Shown here piece after piece: positions 35,790-47,235 of a stretch of DNA of 64,000 bases. The notes beneath the pieces were generated by a model. That model did not search any database. It saw nothing but the letters and a program-made list of their open reading frames with translations, and had not been told where the DNA came from. Numbering within the stretch: position 1 is the stretch's first letter; each line of letters opens with the position of its first letter. This DNA comes from Chamaecrista fasciculata. Lineage: Eukaryota > Streptophyta > Magnoliopsida > Fabales > Fabaceae. A program made the translations under genes and the position numbers. The stretch is from assembly GCA_003254925.1 (NCBI GenBank), contig QANZ01055900.1, forward strand, positions 109,608 through 173,607, written 5' to 3'.

Positions 35790-37861
35790 CCGTGCAACGG
35801 TTGGGTTCAGGCTGGTGAACGGATTGATATAATAAGTAGCGGGTTGGATTTTTCCAACCCAAACCCGCCTGTCAACCCATATAACCCGATGAGTTCGGAT
35901 TAGTTTGAGTTGCGGGCGGGTTTAGACGGATTAAATATTTCTTTTAAGGCAAAAGACTTCTTTGTACCCCTAACGTTAGGGGTCAGTTTCAATTATGTCC
36001 CTAACATTTATTTAGTGCCAGTTATGCCCCAAACGTTTCATATTGGTGTCAATTATACCTCAACCTTAATTTTTTTGGCCAAAGTCTTATTTTGGTCCCT
36101 CAAATTTGCTCAAAGTTTCGTTTTGGTCCCTCAACTCAAAGAATCATCATCTTCACTACCACCACCACCACCATCGGAAGCACTGCTCACCCGCCGAAAA
36201 AACTCAGTTTTCGCACCATCCTGAGCTCCATTTCATTCATCTCTTTCACGCGTTTTGATTACAGAATACCATACAATTGATTTCATATATTTATTTATAA
36301 GATTGAACTAAAAAACACACAACTCGAAGAATACGGACCAAAACGAACCCTAACTGGGCCGTTTTGAAAAACTCAGATAGGCGAGCTTTTTCTTCAAACT
36401 TTGTTTGGGGAAAATGATTCTTAGGTTCTAGAAATAAAACCCCAACAACTAATTTCAAGAAACATACACGATTGAGCCAAAACCGAGCTTTTTCTTCAAA
36501 CTTTGTTTTGGTTCGTATTCTTCGCCTTTTGTGTGTTTTTTAGCTCAATCTTAGAAATTAATACATGAAATCGATTGTATGGTGTCCTGTAATCAAAACC
36601 CGTGAAAGAGATGAACAAAACAGAGCTCAGGATGGTGCAAAAATGGAGTTTTCCCGGCAGGTGAACAGTGCTTCTGATGGTGGTGGTGGTCGTGGTGAAG
36701 ATGATGATCCATTGAGTTGAGGGACCAAAACGGAACTTTGAGCAAACTTGAGGGACCAAAATAAGACATTGGCCTCAAAAAAATTGAGGTTAGGGTATAA
36801 TTGACACCAATGTGAAAAGTTGGGGGGCATAATTAACACAAAATAAACGTTAAGAGCATAACTGAAACTGATCTCAAACGTTAAGGGTACCAATAGGTCT
36901 TTTGCCTTTTTTAAATTAAAACAAAATATTTTATTTTGAAAAAAATACAATAAATTCATATACTTATCCGTCTCACACCCTGTGTATGAAAAAAAATCAT
37001 ATACTTATATTTATTATACATAAATAATTAAAAAAAATCATTCTATCAAATTTAATCTGAATGAAAATGAATCTTCTCTAAAAATTTATAAAAGAAACAA
37101 AACAAGATGAAGAATACAAAATCATATCCAGGATAATATCATGAACTATATAAATCTAATATTCCTTTATTCCATGAACCTTCAAATCTATTCTTCCACA
37201 GTTTCATTAACCGTCGACGTTGAGCTCTGAATCACAACGACAGACAACAACATCGTCTTGGCCATGGAATCGACGAGCTACGACTTCGGCGTCGACATCA
37301 ACATCCGCGTCAACCTACTACTTCAACATCGACGTTGGTGTCACCTACTACTCCTAAAAATGATGAGTTGAGCTCCTTGTGAGAGTAAAAATGAAAAAGT
37401 GAAACTATGTGTGTGAGAATGTGAGAGTGAGAGTATCTGAGAGTGTGAGAATGTGAGAGTTGAATAATGAAGATGGTGAGTTTTTTAGAGTCAGCAACTT
37501 TTGTGAGAGAGGTTGTTGATGAGAGACAAAAGTGAGAGATATTTTTGAAAGTTGAATAAGCTAGTGAGTTGGTAAAGTTGTGAGAATGGTGTAGGGGATG
37601 CATGTAACCTTGAGATGTGAGGAACTTTCTTTGGAAGTTTCATCAAACCCAATGGCCAATACACATTTTTCTGTTTTTTTTTTGTTTCAATTGGTCAGGT
37701 CAGATTAAATCGGGTTTGAGCGGGTTAACCCGATAACTCGATCAAACTGATTTTTTTAAAAAAATGGGATTCAATTACACACGAAGGGCTAAACCCGAAC
37801 CGACCGAACTCGATATTTATGGTCTGGTTCGTCGGATTAATCCGTTTTTGCACACCCCTGG
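35790..37861. mobile_element. hAT-like insertion in the GFA2 pseudogene, 2.07 kb
   Basis: Comparison with GFA2 intron 14 shows the insertion points exactly. The left flank reads TTGTGGTT (35782-35789) and the right TTGTGGTG (37862-37869), an 8-bp target duplication with one change. The right terminus, inverted, is CCAGGGGTGTGCAAAAACGG, a common plant hAT end; the left terminus CCGTGCAACGG has lost the AGGGGT part. Subterminal regions are rich in AACCCG/CGGGTT. A foldback element is nested inside. 37200-37330 is a GC-rich, coding-like patch of unknown origin. Confidence 0.75.
35946..36912. mobile_element. nested foldback element with captured-looking centre
   Basis: Left arm AAGGCAAAAGACTTCTTTG and right arm AGGTCTTTTGCCTT; the arms (about 330 bp each) mirror each other, including the run of CCACCACCACCACCATC against GATGGTGGTGGTGG. 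The centre (36300-36530) contains repeated GAGCTTTTTCTTCAAACTTTG blocks. Flanks TTCTTTTAA and TTTTTTAAA resemble a 9-bp duplication, suggesting a Mutator-type element. Confidence 0.6.
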
Positions 37862-38520
37862 TTGTGGTGGTGTTTGTGATGCTAGAAACATTTTTGTTAC
37901 TTTTCTATTCTCAAACATTGGCCACTTTTTGTGTCACATCTTATTGTTCTAAATAATAAATAATTGAAATATATGATTTTCTTTTTCAAGAAATTTTGAG
38001 GGGAACCATTGAAGTCTCAACGCTTACAGGAGATGTAGTTTTTAAAGTTCATATTGTAATGTGTTATATCTTCTGAAACTTTTGTCAGTGAAGTTAAGTG
38101 AGAATGACATGCTCTGTTTGGTAGGTTTGTCCCGGCACCCAACCTGGTCAGAAGTGGTTCTTGAAAAGAAAGGTTAGCAAATTGATATGCAAAATTAAGA
38201 TTTATTTGATTTGATTTGATTTTTTTTTGTCTAAAGCTCATTAGAAACTCATCCAAAATGTATTGCATGATTTTGTGAGCTAGTCTCTTTTACCATTATT
38301 ACCTTTGTTGTTTCAACATGGATCAAAACCTATGTATCAAAAAAAAAACAAATAGGGATAAAACCAAAATTCTTACACATTTGGGGATCAATATGTTCAT
38401 TTTAACGTCAGCATCCCAACGTGAGTGCTATGGTAGATAAATGTTATGTGGGGGAATCGGCCATTTTCTTCTTTTTGCGCAACACTAAGATTAACAATGA
38501 ATGCTTATCATCCATAAAAA

Positions 38521-39157
38521 AAACAATGAATGCTTAGCATCAATATTTTAATAGATTTTTCATTTTAAGAAAATGCCTATCAAATTTATTTGTTGTTTTT
38601 AAATAAAACTCAAAAATGTAAAATAAAATTACACATTCTTTAAATTTTTATCTTCTTGTTTGATTACAATACATGCTCTTAAATAGTTTTATTCTTTTAT
38701 TTACTACCACTAAATATATTATGATTTTCATAATATATTCATAAGCCACTTGGTGAAATCTCTTTTCTTTTTTGGCCAAACAATTTGGAGAAATCTCTGG
38801 TGATACTGAAACACATTAAAATAATTCCATAGAAATAAATTTATTTATTTAATTTAACCTTGCTATAAATTCTTCCAGTTAGATAAATGGGACCACTTCT
38901 CCTTTTATTGGGCATCATCATAATGATTGTAAATTTTCCTTCAACTTTGTGTAAAATCCTCGAACTATATTTAAAAGAGAAATACAAGCCAAATTGCAAG
39001 AAAGTGGGAGTTAAATAAAATAGTGTAGAAAAAGATTTTATTCTGACTTTATAAGATGATTGAAATGTTGGAGTTTTTGTTGTTTTGTGAATAGTATGCA
39101 GACTTGGATTCTCAAGTTGTTTTTGTGCTATTCATGAAACCCCAATGTTGGTTTGTT
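38521..39157. other. AT-rich spacer before the LINE
   Basis: No gene or structured repeat seen. It joins directly to the LINE target duplication at 39158. Confidence 0.4.
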
Positions 39158-39360
39158 AAATAGAAACTTATTAGACAGACTTCACCGTCGCACCACTGCC
39201 GCTGCTCGCTTTCGTTTTCTCCGCCGTGCCGGTCTCAGTCTCGACGGTTCCCTGATTCTTTCCGTTCTTCTAGTTTTACAAAGAGCAGAATCCCGCGAAA
39301 TCTCGTCAAGATTTCATCGTCTCTGTACCCAGAATCAACGAAACCTCTCCAGAAAATGCA

Positions 39361-41088
39361 ATGAGTTCTAGGGAGCGTGGTAAGGACCTATCACCTGAGG
39401 AGGAAGATCTGATCAGCCGCAACAAAAAAAAGTTCAAAGATGGTGACGCGGGTTTCTCCGGCGCCGTATCTGGACCTGTATCGTATGCAGACTTGGAGAT
39501 TCTAGATGGTGGAATCAGGGAAAGCGATTGCATTCCTGGATCATTCAAGAACGCGGTGCTTAGACAGGCGCAAGATGGAACTCACGTATTGATAGCTGAG
39601 AATATATCGGAAAACAGAGCTTCCATGGATAAGGCTATGACCGATCAAGATCATCTACAACATACGAGGGACCCGATGCAAACCCCACCTTTGCCTCAAC
39701 AAGACGGATCACCGACGGAATCATCTTTCTCTAAGGATCCAGAAGGCGATGAGGCTTGTTTAATTGTGACAATACCAAAATCAGAAAGAGAACGAATGGG
39801 AAGGCCGCTGAACAATACTCTGATCATCAAGCTTCTTGGGATAAGTATTGGTTTTAATTTTCTTGAAAAAAAACTTAAAGAATTATGGGCCCCCAAAGGG
39901 GAAATAGAAATTATTGATCTTCCCTGTGACTATTTCTTTGTTAGATTTACTCATGAGGATGATCTTGACTTTGCCTTGTGTGGAGGTCCCTGGATTATCC
40001 TTGACCATTATTTAACGGTGCGAAAATGGTTTTCTGATTTTGATCCGGAAACGGATAAAATCAATACTATCTCGGCTTGGATAAGATTCCCAAAACTCCC
40101 TTTTGATCTGTTTGATTCTAAATTTTTAACTAGCTTTGGAAACAGTATAGGAAAAACTATTAAGATTGATACCACCACAACTAGACAAGCTAGGGGCAAG
40201 TTTGCTAGAATGTGTGTAGAAATAGATCTATCGAAACCTCTTATTTCTAAATATAAGCTTGATGGAAAAAAGTATTTTATTGAATATGAAAGTATCCATA
40301 TGATCTGTTTTGAATGTGGTAAATATGGTCACTTGACTGATAAATGTCCCTCTAACCCTGTCAATGTTGAAAGTACTATTGAGAATCAGGTTCAAGACTT
40401 GGAAGCAAAGGATAATGCTAAGTTTGGACCATGGATGGTAGTCAAGAAAACAAGAAGAGTAAGGAAAGGTAAAACGCTAGGCAATGATACTGGAGGAAAA
40501 CAAGGCAGGATGTATAATGGGAACCATCAACAAGAAATTAAAAGCCATACAGAAGTAGGTGAATCCTCCAGATTTAAAGTTCTGGAACCGACTACAAATG
40601 AAGATGAGGATTTAGCCTCTGATAATGGATCTGATGAAGCAATGGAAGATTCAGACAATGAAATAGGAAAGTATCATAATGAAGGAAGCCTAAGTATAAA
40701 AAAACAATCCTATTCCCAAAACAAGGCTAAAGGGCCGCCAAGCCCAAACAGCAAAGGAAGGCAGATTGATGGGCCAGCTACATCCATTAGGAAAGATTTG
40801 ATGCTTTCTACTGTGTTGAACCACGTGGATACAGATTTGGGCCTTAGGCCCAACCCCCTTGAAGCAACTTCCCGGGATCCAGGTTCCTCTCCTTTGGGCG
40901 TTGCTATGAGGAGCCCCATTGCGCATGATGGGCCCCCTCCAAAACCACCTGATCATGCAAACATTGGCAGCCATATTGAATCACATATCACTCATGAGAA
41001 GGATGCGGCCAGTGACCATAACAATGAAGGCTATGTTAATTATGATGTGGTAATGGGGGATGCACATGTGCATCCTCAAAATGTTTAA
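39361..41088 (+). CDS. LINE ORF1 protein (DUF4283 and CCHC zinc knuckle), 575 aa
   Basis: Nucleic-acid-binding protein of a plant LINE. Residues about 130-270 (NNTLIIKLLGISIGFNFLE... PWIILDHYLTVRKW...) match the DUF4283 pattern; a basic stretch leads to the zinc knuckle C316-x2-C319-x4-H324-x4-C329. Residues 330-575 are polar and low-complexity. The frame is undamaged. The protein probably coats LINE RNA. The start ATG follows a CCAGAAAATGCA leader and the next gene, ORF2, begins 35 bp after the stop, so ORF2 is presumably reached by reinitiation or a similar mechanism. Confidence 0.9.
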   Translation: MSSRERGKDLSPEEEDLISRNKKKFKDGDAGFSGAVSGPVSYADLEILDGGIRESDCIPGSFKNAVLRQAQDGTHVLIAENISENRASMDKAMTDQDHLQHTRDPMQTPPLPQQDGSPTESSFSKDPEGDEACLIVTIPKSERERMGRPLNNTLIIKLLGISIGFNFLEKKLKELWAPKGEIEIIDLPCDYFFVRFTHEDDLDFALCGGPWIILDHYLTVRKWFSDFDPETDKINTISAWIRFPKLPFDLFDSKFLTSFGNSIGKTIKIDTTTTRQARGKFARMCVEIDLSKPLISKYKLDGKKYFIEYESIHMICFECGKYGHLTDKCPSNPVNVESTIENQVQDLEAKDNAKFGPWMVVKKTRRVRKGKTLGNDTGGKQGRMYNGNHQQEIKSHTEVGESSRFKVLEPTTNEDEDLASDNGSDEAMEDSDNEIGKYHNEGSLSIKKQSYSQNKAKGPPSPNSKGRQIDGPATSIRKDLMLSTVLNHVDTDLGLRPNPLEATSRDPGSSPLGVAMRSPIAHDGPPPKPPDHANIGSHIESHITHEKDAASDHNNEGYVNYDVVMGDAHVHPQNV

Positions 41089-41123
41089 TTTTGCTGTTGT
41101 TTCCTGCTTTTATTTTGTTTTCA

Positions 41124-44100
41124 ATGAAGTGCTTCATTTGGAATTGTCGGGGGGCTGGAAACCCTACCTTTCTTAGGCATATGATGAACTATAATAATAT
41201 TTACAAACCATCTTGCATTGCTCTTCTTGAAACCAAATGTGCAACTAGTAAAGCTAATCACATTTTCAAAAAGTTGGGTATGGATAAATTCATATGTCAA
41301 GAGGGGATTGGTAGAGGAGGGGGAATTTGGTTTGCTTGGAATCCTAACCTTATTAATGTCATTAATTTCAACACTCATCCTCAATTCATAAATTTGTACA
41401 TTGACACTAACTTGACTAACTCTACTATTTGGTGTCTTACTATTTTGTATGCAAGTCCTCATCAGGAAATCAGAGATGGTCTTTGGAGTGATTTGTCTCT
41501 TGCTGCTCCGGATCCAGAAACTCCTTGGGCAATTGCCGGTGACTTCAATGAAATCTGTGATGCATCCGAAAAAATTGGTGGAGCTCCCTATGATCCTAAT
41601 AGGGGCCGAATCTTCAAGGACTGGATCTTCAATAACAGTCTGTTGGATATCAATGCGGATGGACCTAAATTCACATGGTATGGACCAAAGTTAAATCAAT
41701 ATGATAGGATTATGGAACGGCTTGATAGAGTTCTATGCAATGAGACTTAGAGAACTACCTTCCATGAGGCCACGGTTTGTGTTTTGTCTAGAATTTATTC
41801 TGACCACCATCCCCTCCTTTTGTACCTTGAAAAAGATAATAATAATGTTAGCAATAGGCCTTTTAGATTTGAAGCCGCTTGGTTCACCCATGATCTTTTT
41901 GAGGATTTTGTAAAAAATAATTGGAATAATCATGAGGATTGGAACACTAATATGTCAGAATTTACACTCAAAATTAAAAAATGGAATAATGAGGTTTTTG
42001 GCCATATTGGAAAAAGAAAGAGGAATATTCTTAATAGACTAAGGGGCATTCAACGAGCCCCTAGCTATCCAAAAAACATCTTCTTACATAACCTTGAGAG
42101 TACTCTTCAGAGGGAATTATCTGTAATTCTTTCTCAAGAGGAAATTTTATGGCAACAAAAATCTAGATGTCAATGGTTGACACGTGGGGATAAAAACACT
42201 AGATACTTCCATACTAAAACTATTATTAGAAGAAGAAAGAATAGAATCAATATGCTTAAGGACAATAACAATGTTTGGATTGATGATGTTGAATGCATTA
42301 AAAATATTGCCGTTAACCACTTTACTAATCTTTTTCATGAGGATGTGCCCACTAGGCCTGTTGTTTCAACTACAATGAGATTTCATCAGATACCTGAGGA
42401 CTCTTTAATCCAGATGGAAGCCATTCCCTCCCTCCATGAACTCAAGATTGCTTTGTTCTCTATGGGTGGTACAAAAGCCCCCGGTGATGATGGTTTCCCT
42501 GCTATTTTCTTTCAAAAAAGTTGGAATCAGGTCTGTCACAGTATGTACAACATCGTTTGTAAAGCTTTTGATGGTAAGATTAGTTTGGATGAAATTAATA
42601 AAACCTTACTTGTGCTTATCCCCAAAAATGATCATCCTGAATATATAACCCATTTTCGACCCATTGCCCTTTGTAATGTTATTTATAAATGTGTTTCGAA
42701 GATTATTGTAAACAGACTAAAAAGTTTCCTTCCTACTTGGGTGTCCCCGTTTCAGGCTAGTTTTGTTCCGGGGCGTAATATAGAAGACAATATCATTATA
42801 GCGCAGGAAATGCTCCATAGCATGAGAAGATTAAAGGGCAAAAAGAATTACATGGCAATCAAAATTGATCTCGAAAAGGCCTATGATAGGCTTAGTTGGG
42901 ACACAATAAACAATGTTTTGACTGAATTAGGCATCCCTAATAAGTTGAGAGCTCTTATTATGAATTGCATTACTTCTACTTCATTTAACATTGTTTTTAA
43001 TGGGAGTAAAACTAGTTCTTTTAAACCTTCAAGGGGAATTAGACAAGGGGATCCTCTTTCTCCTTACATTTTTGTTCTCTGCCTTGAAAAATTAACTCAC
43101 CTTATTAATGATAGAATGAAAAGTGGGGATTGGAACACTCTTAGGGCTGGTCGTAATGGTCCTTTTGTCTCTCATCTCTTATTTGCTGATGATATTCTTT
43201 TGTTTGGAGAAGCCTCCCCTGATCAAATTCTTTGTGTCATGGATTGTCTTAACTCTTTTTGTGAGGCTTCGGGCCAAAAAGTTAATATTGATAAAACTAA
43301 GATCTTTTTTTCTAGTAAAACTCCTACCCATATTAGAAAGGACATCATTGACATCTGCGGTTTCTCCGAGACTGACAATCTTGGAACTTATTTAGGTATG
43401 CCTTTACTTCATGGTAGACAGGTTAAGAGAGATTTCGCCAAAGTTCTTGATAGAGTCAAATCTAGGCTCTCGGGTTGGAAGGCAAACTGCCTCTCCATGG
43501 CAGGGAGAATTACTCTAGCTAAGTCTGTCATTTCTTCTATACCTTACTATTCAATGCAATCTACTCGCCTTCCTAAAGGAATTTGTGATGAGATTGAGAA
43601 ATTGCAAAGGGATTTCATTTGGGGTCATCCTGAAGGGGGTAGACGCTTACATACTTTGAGTTGGGATGTTCTTTGTAGAGAAAAAGCAAGTGGGGGCTTG
43701 GGGATCAAAAGGTTGAAAGATATGAATGACGCTTTCCTTATGAAAGTTGGATGGAAAACAATTGATAATCCAAATAATTTTTGTAGCCAAGTTTTGATTG
43801 GGAAGTATGGGAGAGGGAAAGATCTTAGGCGTGACATTAGTGTTAAAGACAATGACTCTATTCTCTGGAAAGAACTTGCTAAACTTTGGAAGGATTTGGG
43901 AAATTGTGCTAAATGGTGTGTGGGAGATGGGAGAGATACTTTGTTTTGGCTTGACAATTGGGGAATTCTAGAGCAACCTCTAATAAACTACATCAATATT
44001 TCTCTGCCTATGAACAGGATTAATGATCACGTTAGGGATCTAAGTAATAATAATGGTTCATGGAATCTTGAATATTTAAAAACCTTACTCCCAAATGACA

Positions 44101-45248
44101 TATACATTAGACTTTGCTCTGAGGTTCCTCCCACTAGTACCTACACCCATGATAAGCTTGTTTGGGGCCTTCAAAGCAATGGTCTTTATACTGTTAAAAG
44201 TGCTTATTTAAGTAAAACAAAATGCTTTCCAAAAGTTCCTATTTTTAATAAAATTTGGAGTTTACAGGTTCCTGAAAGAGTCAAAGTCCTCATTTGGTTG
44301 CTAGCTCACAACAGGATTCCCACTAGAGAGCTATGTAATACCTGGTTTGGTGGTTACGCTTGGTGTGAACATTGCCCCCACTTGGTTGAATCTGCAATTC
44401 ACATTTTCAGAGACTGCAAGCTTGCTACTGAAGTTTGGAGTTCCTTTTTGGATCACCAGGAGCTGCATAATTTTAATAATATGGATATTCATAACTGGAT
44501 CCTCTCTAATTTAAATAATAACTTTCACTCTATTTGTAATTTTACCTGGAACAGGATTTGGGCTGTGGCAATTTGGCAGCTCTGGTACTGGAGAAATGCC
44601 TCTGTGCATAATACGGATTTCAGACGTCCCCATAGACCTGCTGAAATCATCAACCATATTTTATTGGATTTTGATCAGGGAATACATAACCTGGTTTCTC
44701 ATCCTAGAAATCATGTTCATGAGAATCGCACTATTACCTGGTATCCTCCTGATACAGGGTGGGTCAAAGGCAATGGTGATGGGTCTCTAAAAGCTAATTC
44801 TCATCTTGCAGGTTGTGGCGGTTTGCTCCGGGATGACCATGGGAGATGGATTCGCGGCTTCTGCAGGTTTCTGGGAAACGTCTCGATTATCAAAGCCGAA
44901 GCTTGGGCTATTCTGGAGCTAATTCGAATGGCCTCCAATATCAGAATCAAGAAGCTTTGTCTTGAAAGTGACTCCACCACTGTTGTTGAAGCCTTTAAAA
45001 TGCCTTCAAGCTGCCCTGTGGAGATCAACGGCATCGTGCGCGAAGCTGCCCTGCTGCTGTCTAGTTTCGACGATTGGTCCATTAGACATGTTTGGCGAGA
45101 AGCAAACGTCTGCGCTGATTTCCTGGCCAACAAGGGTGTCCAACGTCGTGACCCTACGCTTGAGGTCTGGACAGCGCCGTCGCCGGATCTGAGTCTTCAC
45201 CTGCTGCGTGATAGTTTAGGTTTAGGTTTTGTTAGGGGTGAGGGGTGA
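41124..45248 (+). pseudogene. LINE ORF2: endonuclease, reverse transcriptase, zf-RVT, RNase H (one premature stop)
   Basis: Continuous frame of 1,375 codons broken once, by TAG at 41748-41750 (codon 209), in the endonuclease domain. The start ATG at 41124 gives MKCFIWNCRGAG, the usual beginning. The endonuclease shows WNCRGAGNP, LLETK, GDFNEI, DRIMERLDRVLC and, after the stop, SDHHPLLL. Reverse transcriptase follows (KIDLEKAYDRLSW; GIRQGDPLSPYIF; FADDILLF at codons 687-694). A zf-RVT region has KSAYLS and WCEHCPHLVESAIHIFRDC. The C-terminus is a plant-type RNase H (GDGSLK, KAEAWAI, LESDST, REANVCADFLA). A typical family protein would have Trp where the TAG stands. The product as written would lack reverse transcriptase. 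Confidence 0.93.
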
Positions 45249-45486
45249 TGGCAGATGGTCTGTAGTGTCCGTGTTTTTTCCCTCTTTCCTTTGTGTTTTT
45301 TTCGTGTTTGCTGTTTTGCTTTTTGTTTTTTGTTGTTTCTTGGTGGTTTTCGGTTGCCTTGTTTTGTTTTTTGGCCTTTTAGGCCCATCCTCACCAAAAA
45401 AAAAAATAATAAAAATAGAAACTTATTTGAGTTTCTAGAAATGAAAGATTATCCCACCTCCCATTCGATGTTCTTACTTATTTTTT

Positions 45487-45856
45487 GAACTAAAATTACA
45501 TTTTATTTTCTCACATGTCTATTGTTTTTCAATTGGGTCCCTCTTTTCTTTTTTAATTTCTTTTACAGTTTTATTTTTTAAAAAGCCTCCTCTCATTTCA
45601 TTTTTTCCTACTTCACTTATTTTTTCTTTTTGGCTACAATTACATTTTGTCCCCTCACATGTATGTTTATTGTTTTTCAATTTGGTCCCTCTTATTTTAT
45701 TTCTTTTACATATTTAATTTTTTAAAAACCTCCTCCCATATCATTTTTTTCTATCTAAAATTACATTTTGGTCCATCACATATTTACTTTTTTTCAATTT
45801 GGTCCATCTTATTTAATTTTTTTTAAACATTTTAGTTTTTTAAAAGGCTTATTACC
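45487..45856. repeat. three diverged tandem units of 100-145 bp
   Basis: Units begin near 45487, 45632 and 45752, each reading like AAAATTACATTTT(G/A)...CTCACAT...TTGTTTTTCAATTTGGTCCCTCTTATTTT...TTTAAAAACCTCCTC. Units get shorter to the right. No coding. Confidence 0.7.
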
Positions 45857-46275
45857 TATTTGATTTATCTCATGAAGTCTTTTATGACTATTTTATATAT
45901 TAAACTTCAGAATATCATATTTTTTAATTTTTCTTATCTCATATTATTAATTAATTGTATATTTAAAATACATATATTATTTATAAATAATATTGATTGA
46001 ATAATTTTTTAATATATAATTATCATAGATGTTCCCATAGATGTTCCCTACATTGATGTCACCATAGAATCGGATCATGCGACAAAATCAATAGACATGC
46101 TTATTTTTATATTTGACACATAGAAGGTCATGTTCTCGAATAATGTTGCAATTTCAAGTAACTATATATAAGATAGAATGAAGAGGATTCTCTCAGATTC
46201 TTCTGCTACTTTGGAAAATTGGACAAGGAAATTTTTTGTCTATGATGATCTCCATGTGTGCACGTTTCATGATTA

Positions 46276-46650
46276 ATGTTGCTCACGAAAATCGATCGTA
46301 ACATTTTGCCCATAAAAGTCATTGTCAAGATTGATGATTATGATGATGATGATGATAATTATGATTATGATGAAGATTATTTGCGTGTGCCTACGAGTAA
46401 GTCAGCCATAGAAAGATTGGAGAGGGTGATGATGGTTGAGTCATCATTAAGTGATTGTTCGATTTGTTGTGAAGATTATAAGAATGACAGAGAAGCTGTT
46501 CGAATGCCATGTCTTCATATATTTCATAAGATTTGCATTTTTAATTGGTTGGTTATTCAAAATACTTGTCCTATTTGTCACTTTCAAATGCCTAATGCTC
46601 CTGAAGATTACGATTTAATTATACATTTGGGTGAGGTAATCTATGCATGA
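46276..46650 (+). CDS. RING-H2 finger protein, 124 aa, probable E3 ubiquitin ligase
   Basis: A complete RING-H2 finger: C-S-I-C, 13 residues, C-L-H-I-F-H-K-I-C, 10 residues, C-P-I-C (residues about 61-102). The N-terminal half contains an acidic run DDYDDDDDNYDYDEDY. There is no transmembrane segment. Proteins of this size and layout are candidate E3 ligases that recruit an E2 through the RING. Start at the first ATG in frame; an overlapping ORF from the ATG at 46176 (MKRILSDSSATLENW) in a different frame could be a lost N-terminus after a frameshift, so this may be a 5'-damaged copy. A TATA-like ACTATATATAAG is at 46160-46172. Confidence 0.65.
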   Translation: MLLTKIDRNILPIKVIVKIDDYDDDDDNYDYDEDYLRVPTSKSAIERLERVMMVESSLSDCSICCEDYKNDREAVRMPCLHIFHKICIFNWLVIQNTCPICHFQMPNAPEDYDLIIHLGEVIYA

Positions 46651-47235
46651 TCTGGAAAAGAGATATTGAAAAAGAAATTTAGAGGCAAAAAACTAATGAT
46701 TTGCGGATTTTTTTTTCTTTTTGTATTTAATTATTTGGTGCTTAAGTAGTATTTTGATTGTGATAAGTATGACTTGATCTTGTCTTGCTAACTACCTAAT
46801 CACCCATGATGATCTAGTAACTATTTATATATATCATCATCAGCTTCACTTAATATCTCTACTTGGATCTCTCTATATAAATGCCTCCCAAGTTTTCTAT
46901 TTAACACACTTTGACATTCTCTATTTTTCATTTTTTCCATAATCTCTAACTAATTTGATCGTCAGAATTGATACAATTGATACGAAACTCTTGGTATCTC
47001 TTTGAATTTTTCACATCAACTATAGAATTTATCATTCCGTCCTTATATGGTTATTATTTATAATTCAATGTTTATTTTTTATGAAAAATAATAAAAAAAA
47101 TATTCACAAATGTCTATATGGCATTTCAATATATATATATATATATATATATCCACGTTCCTAATCCTAATCAACCGCATTGACTTCACCTATACACAAG
47201 GCACGACCGGTTAGAGACAATCATCTCAGTATATA
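46651..47235. other. spacer with promoter-like stretch
   Basis: CTCTATATAAATGCC at about 46872 followed by a CT-rich leader-like sequence (46900-46990) resembles a promoter and 5'UTR, but no ORF follows before the foldback element at 47236. A TA run lies at 47131-47152. Confidence 0.35.

Larger units (their letters stand above)
35422..38520 (+). pseudogene. partial duplicate of GFA2 intron 14 to intron 17, interrupted
   Basis: Direct-orientation copy of about 32054-32975 of GFA2. It includes exon-15-, -16- and -17-like pieces near 37990-38050, 38127-38172 and 38360-38420. Damage is visible: the exon 15 acceptor AG is altered (TTTTTCAAG), exon 16 has lost one G in CAGAAGGTGG (frameshift), and exon 17 is preceded by an A-rich insertion. 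Exon 18 is absent, and a 2.07-kb transposon splits the copy at 35790-37861. No promoter or J domain is present, so it cannot make a chaperone. Confidence 0.85.
39173..45412 (+). mobile_element. full-length L1-type LINE, 6.24 kb
   Basis: Bounded by exact 15-bp target duplications AAATAGAAACTTATT at 39158-39172 and 45413-45427. It has a GC-rich 5'UTR (39173-39360, C/G-rich with CGCCGTGCCGG), ORF1, ORF2, a short T/G-rich 3'UTR (45249-45394) and an A-rich tail (45395-45412, AAAAAAAAAAATAATAA-type). Copying by target-primed reverse transcription is known for this class. Intact ends, intact ORF1 and one visible stop in ORF2 suggest a recent insertion. Confidence 0.95.

Noticed and set aside
35910..36959. 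Mirror-image ORFs with FGPST / VPQL and His-rich runs
   Set aside because: Arise from the inverted arms and the CCACCACCACC run of the nested element.
41121..45438. Minus-strand and off-frame ORFs across the LINE
   Set aside because: Shadows of ORF2; none has a recognisable domain.
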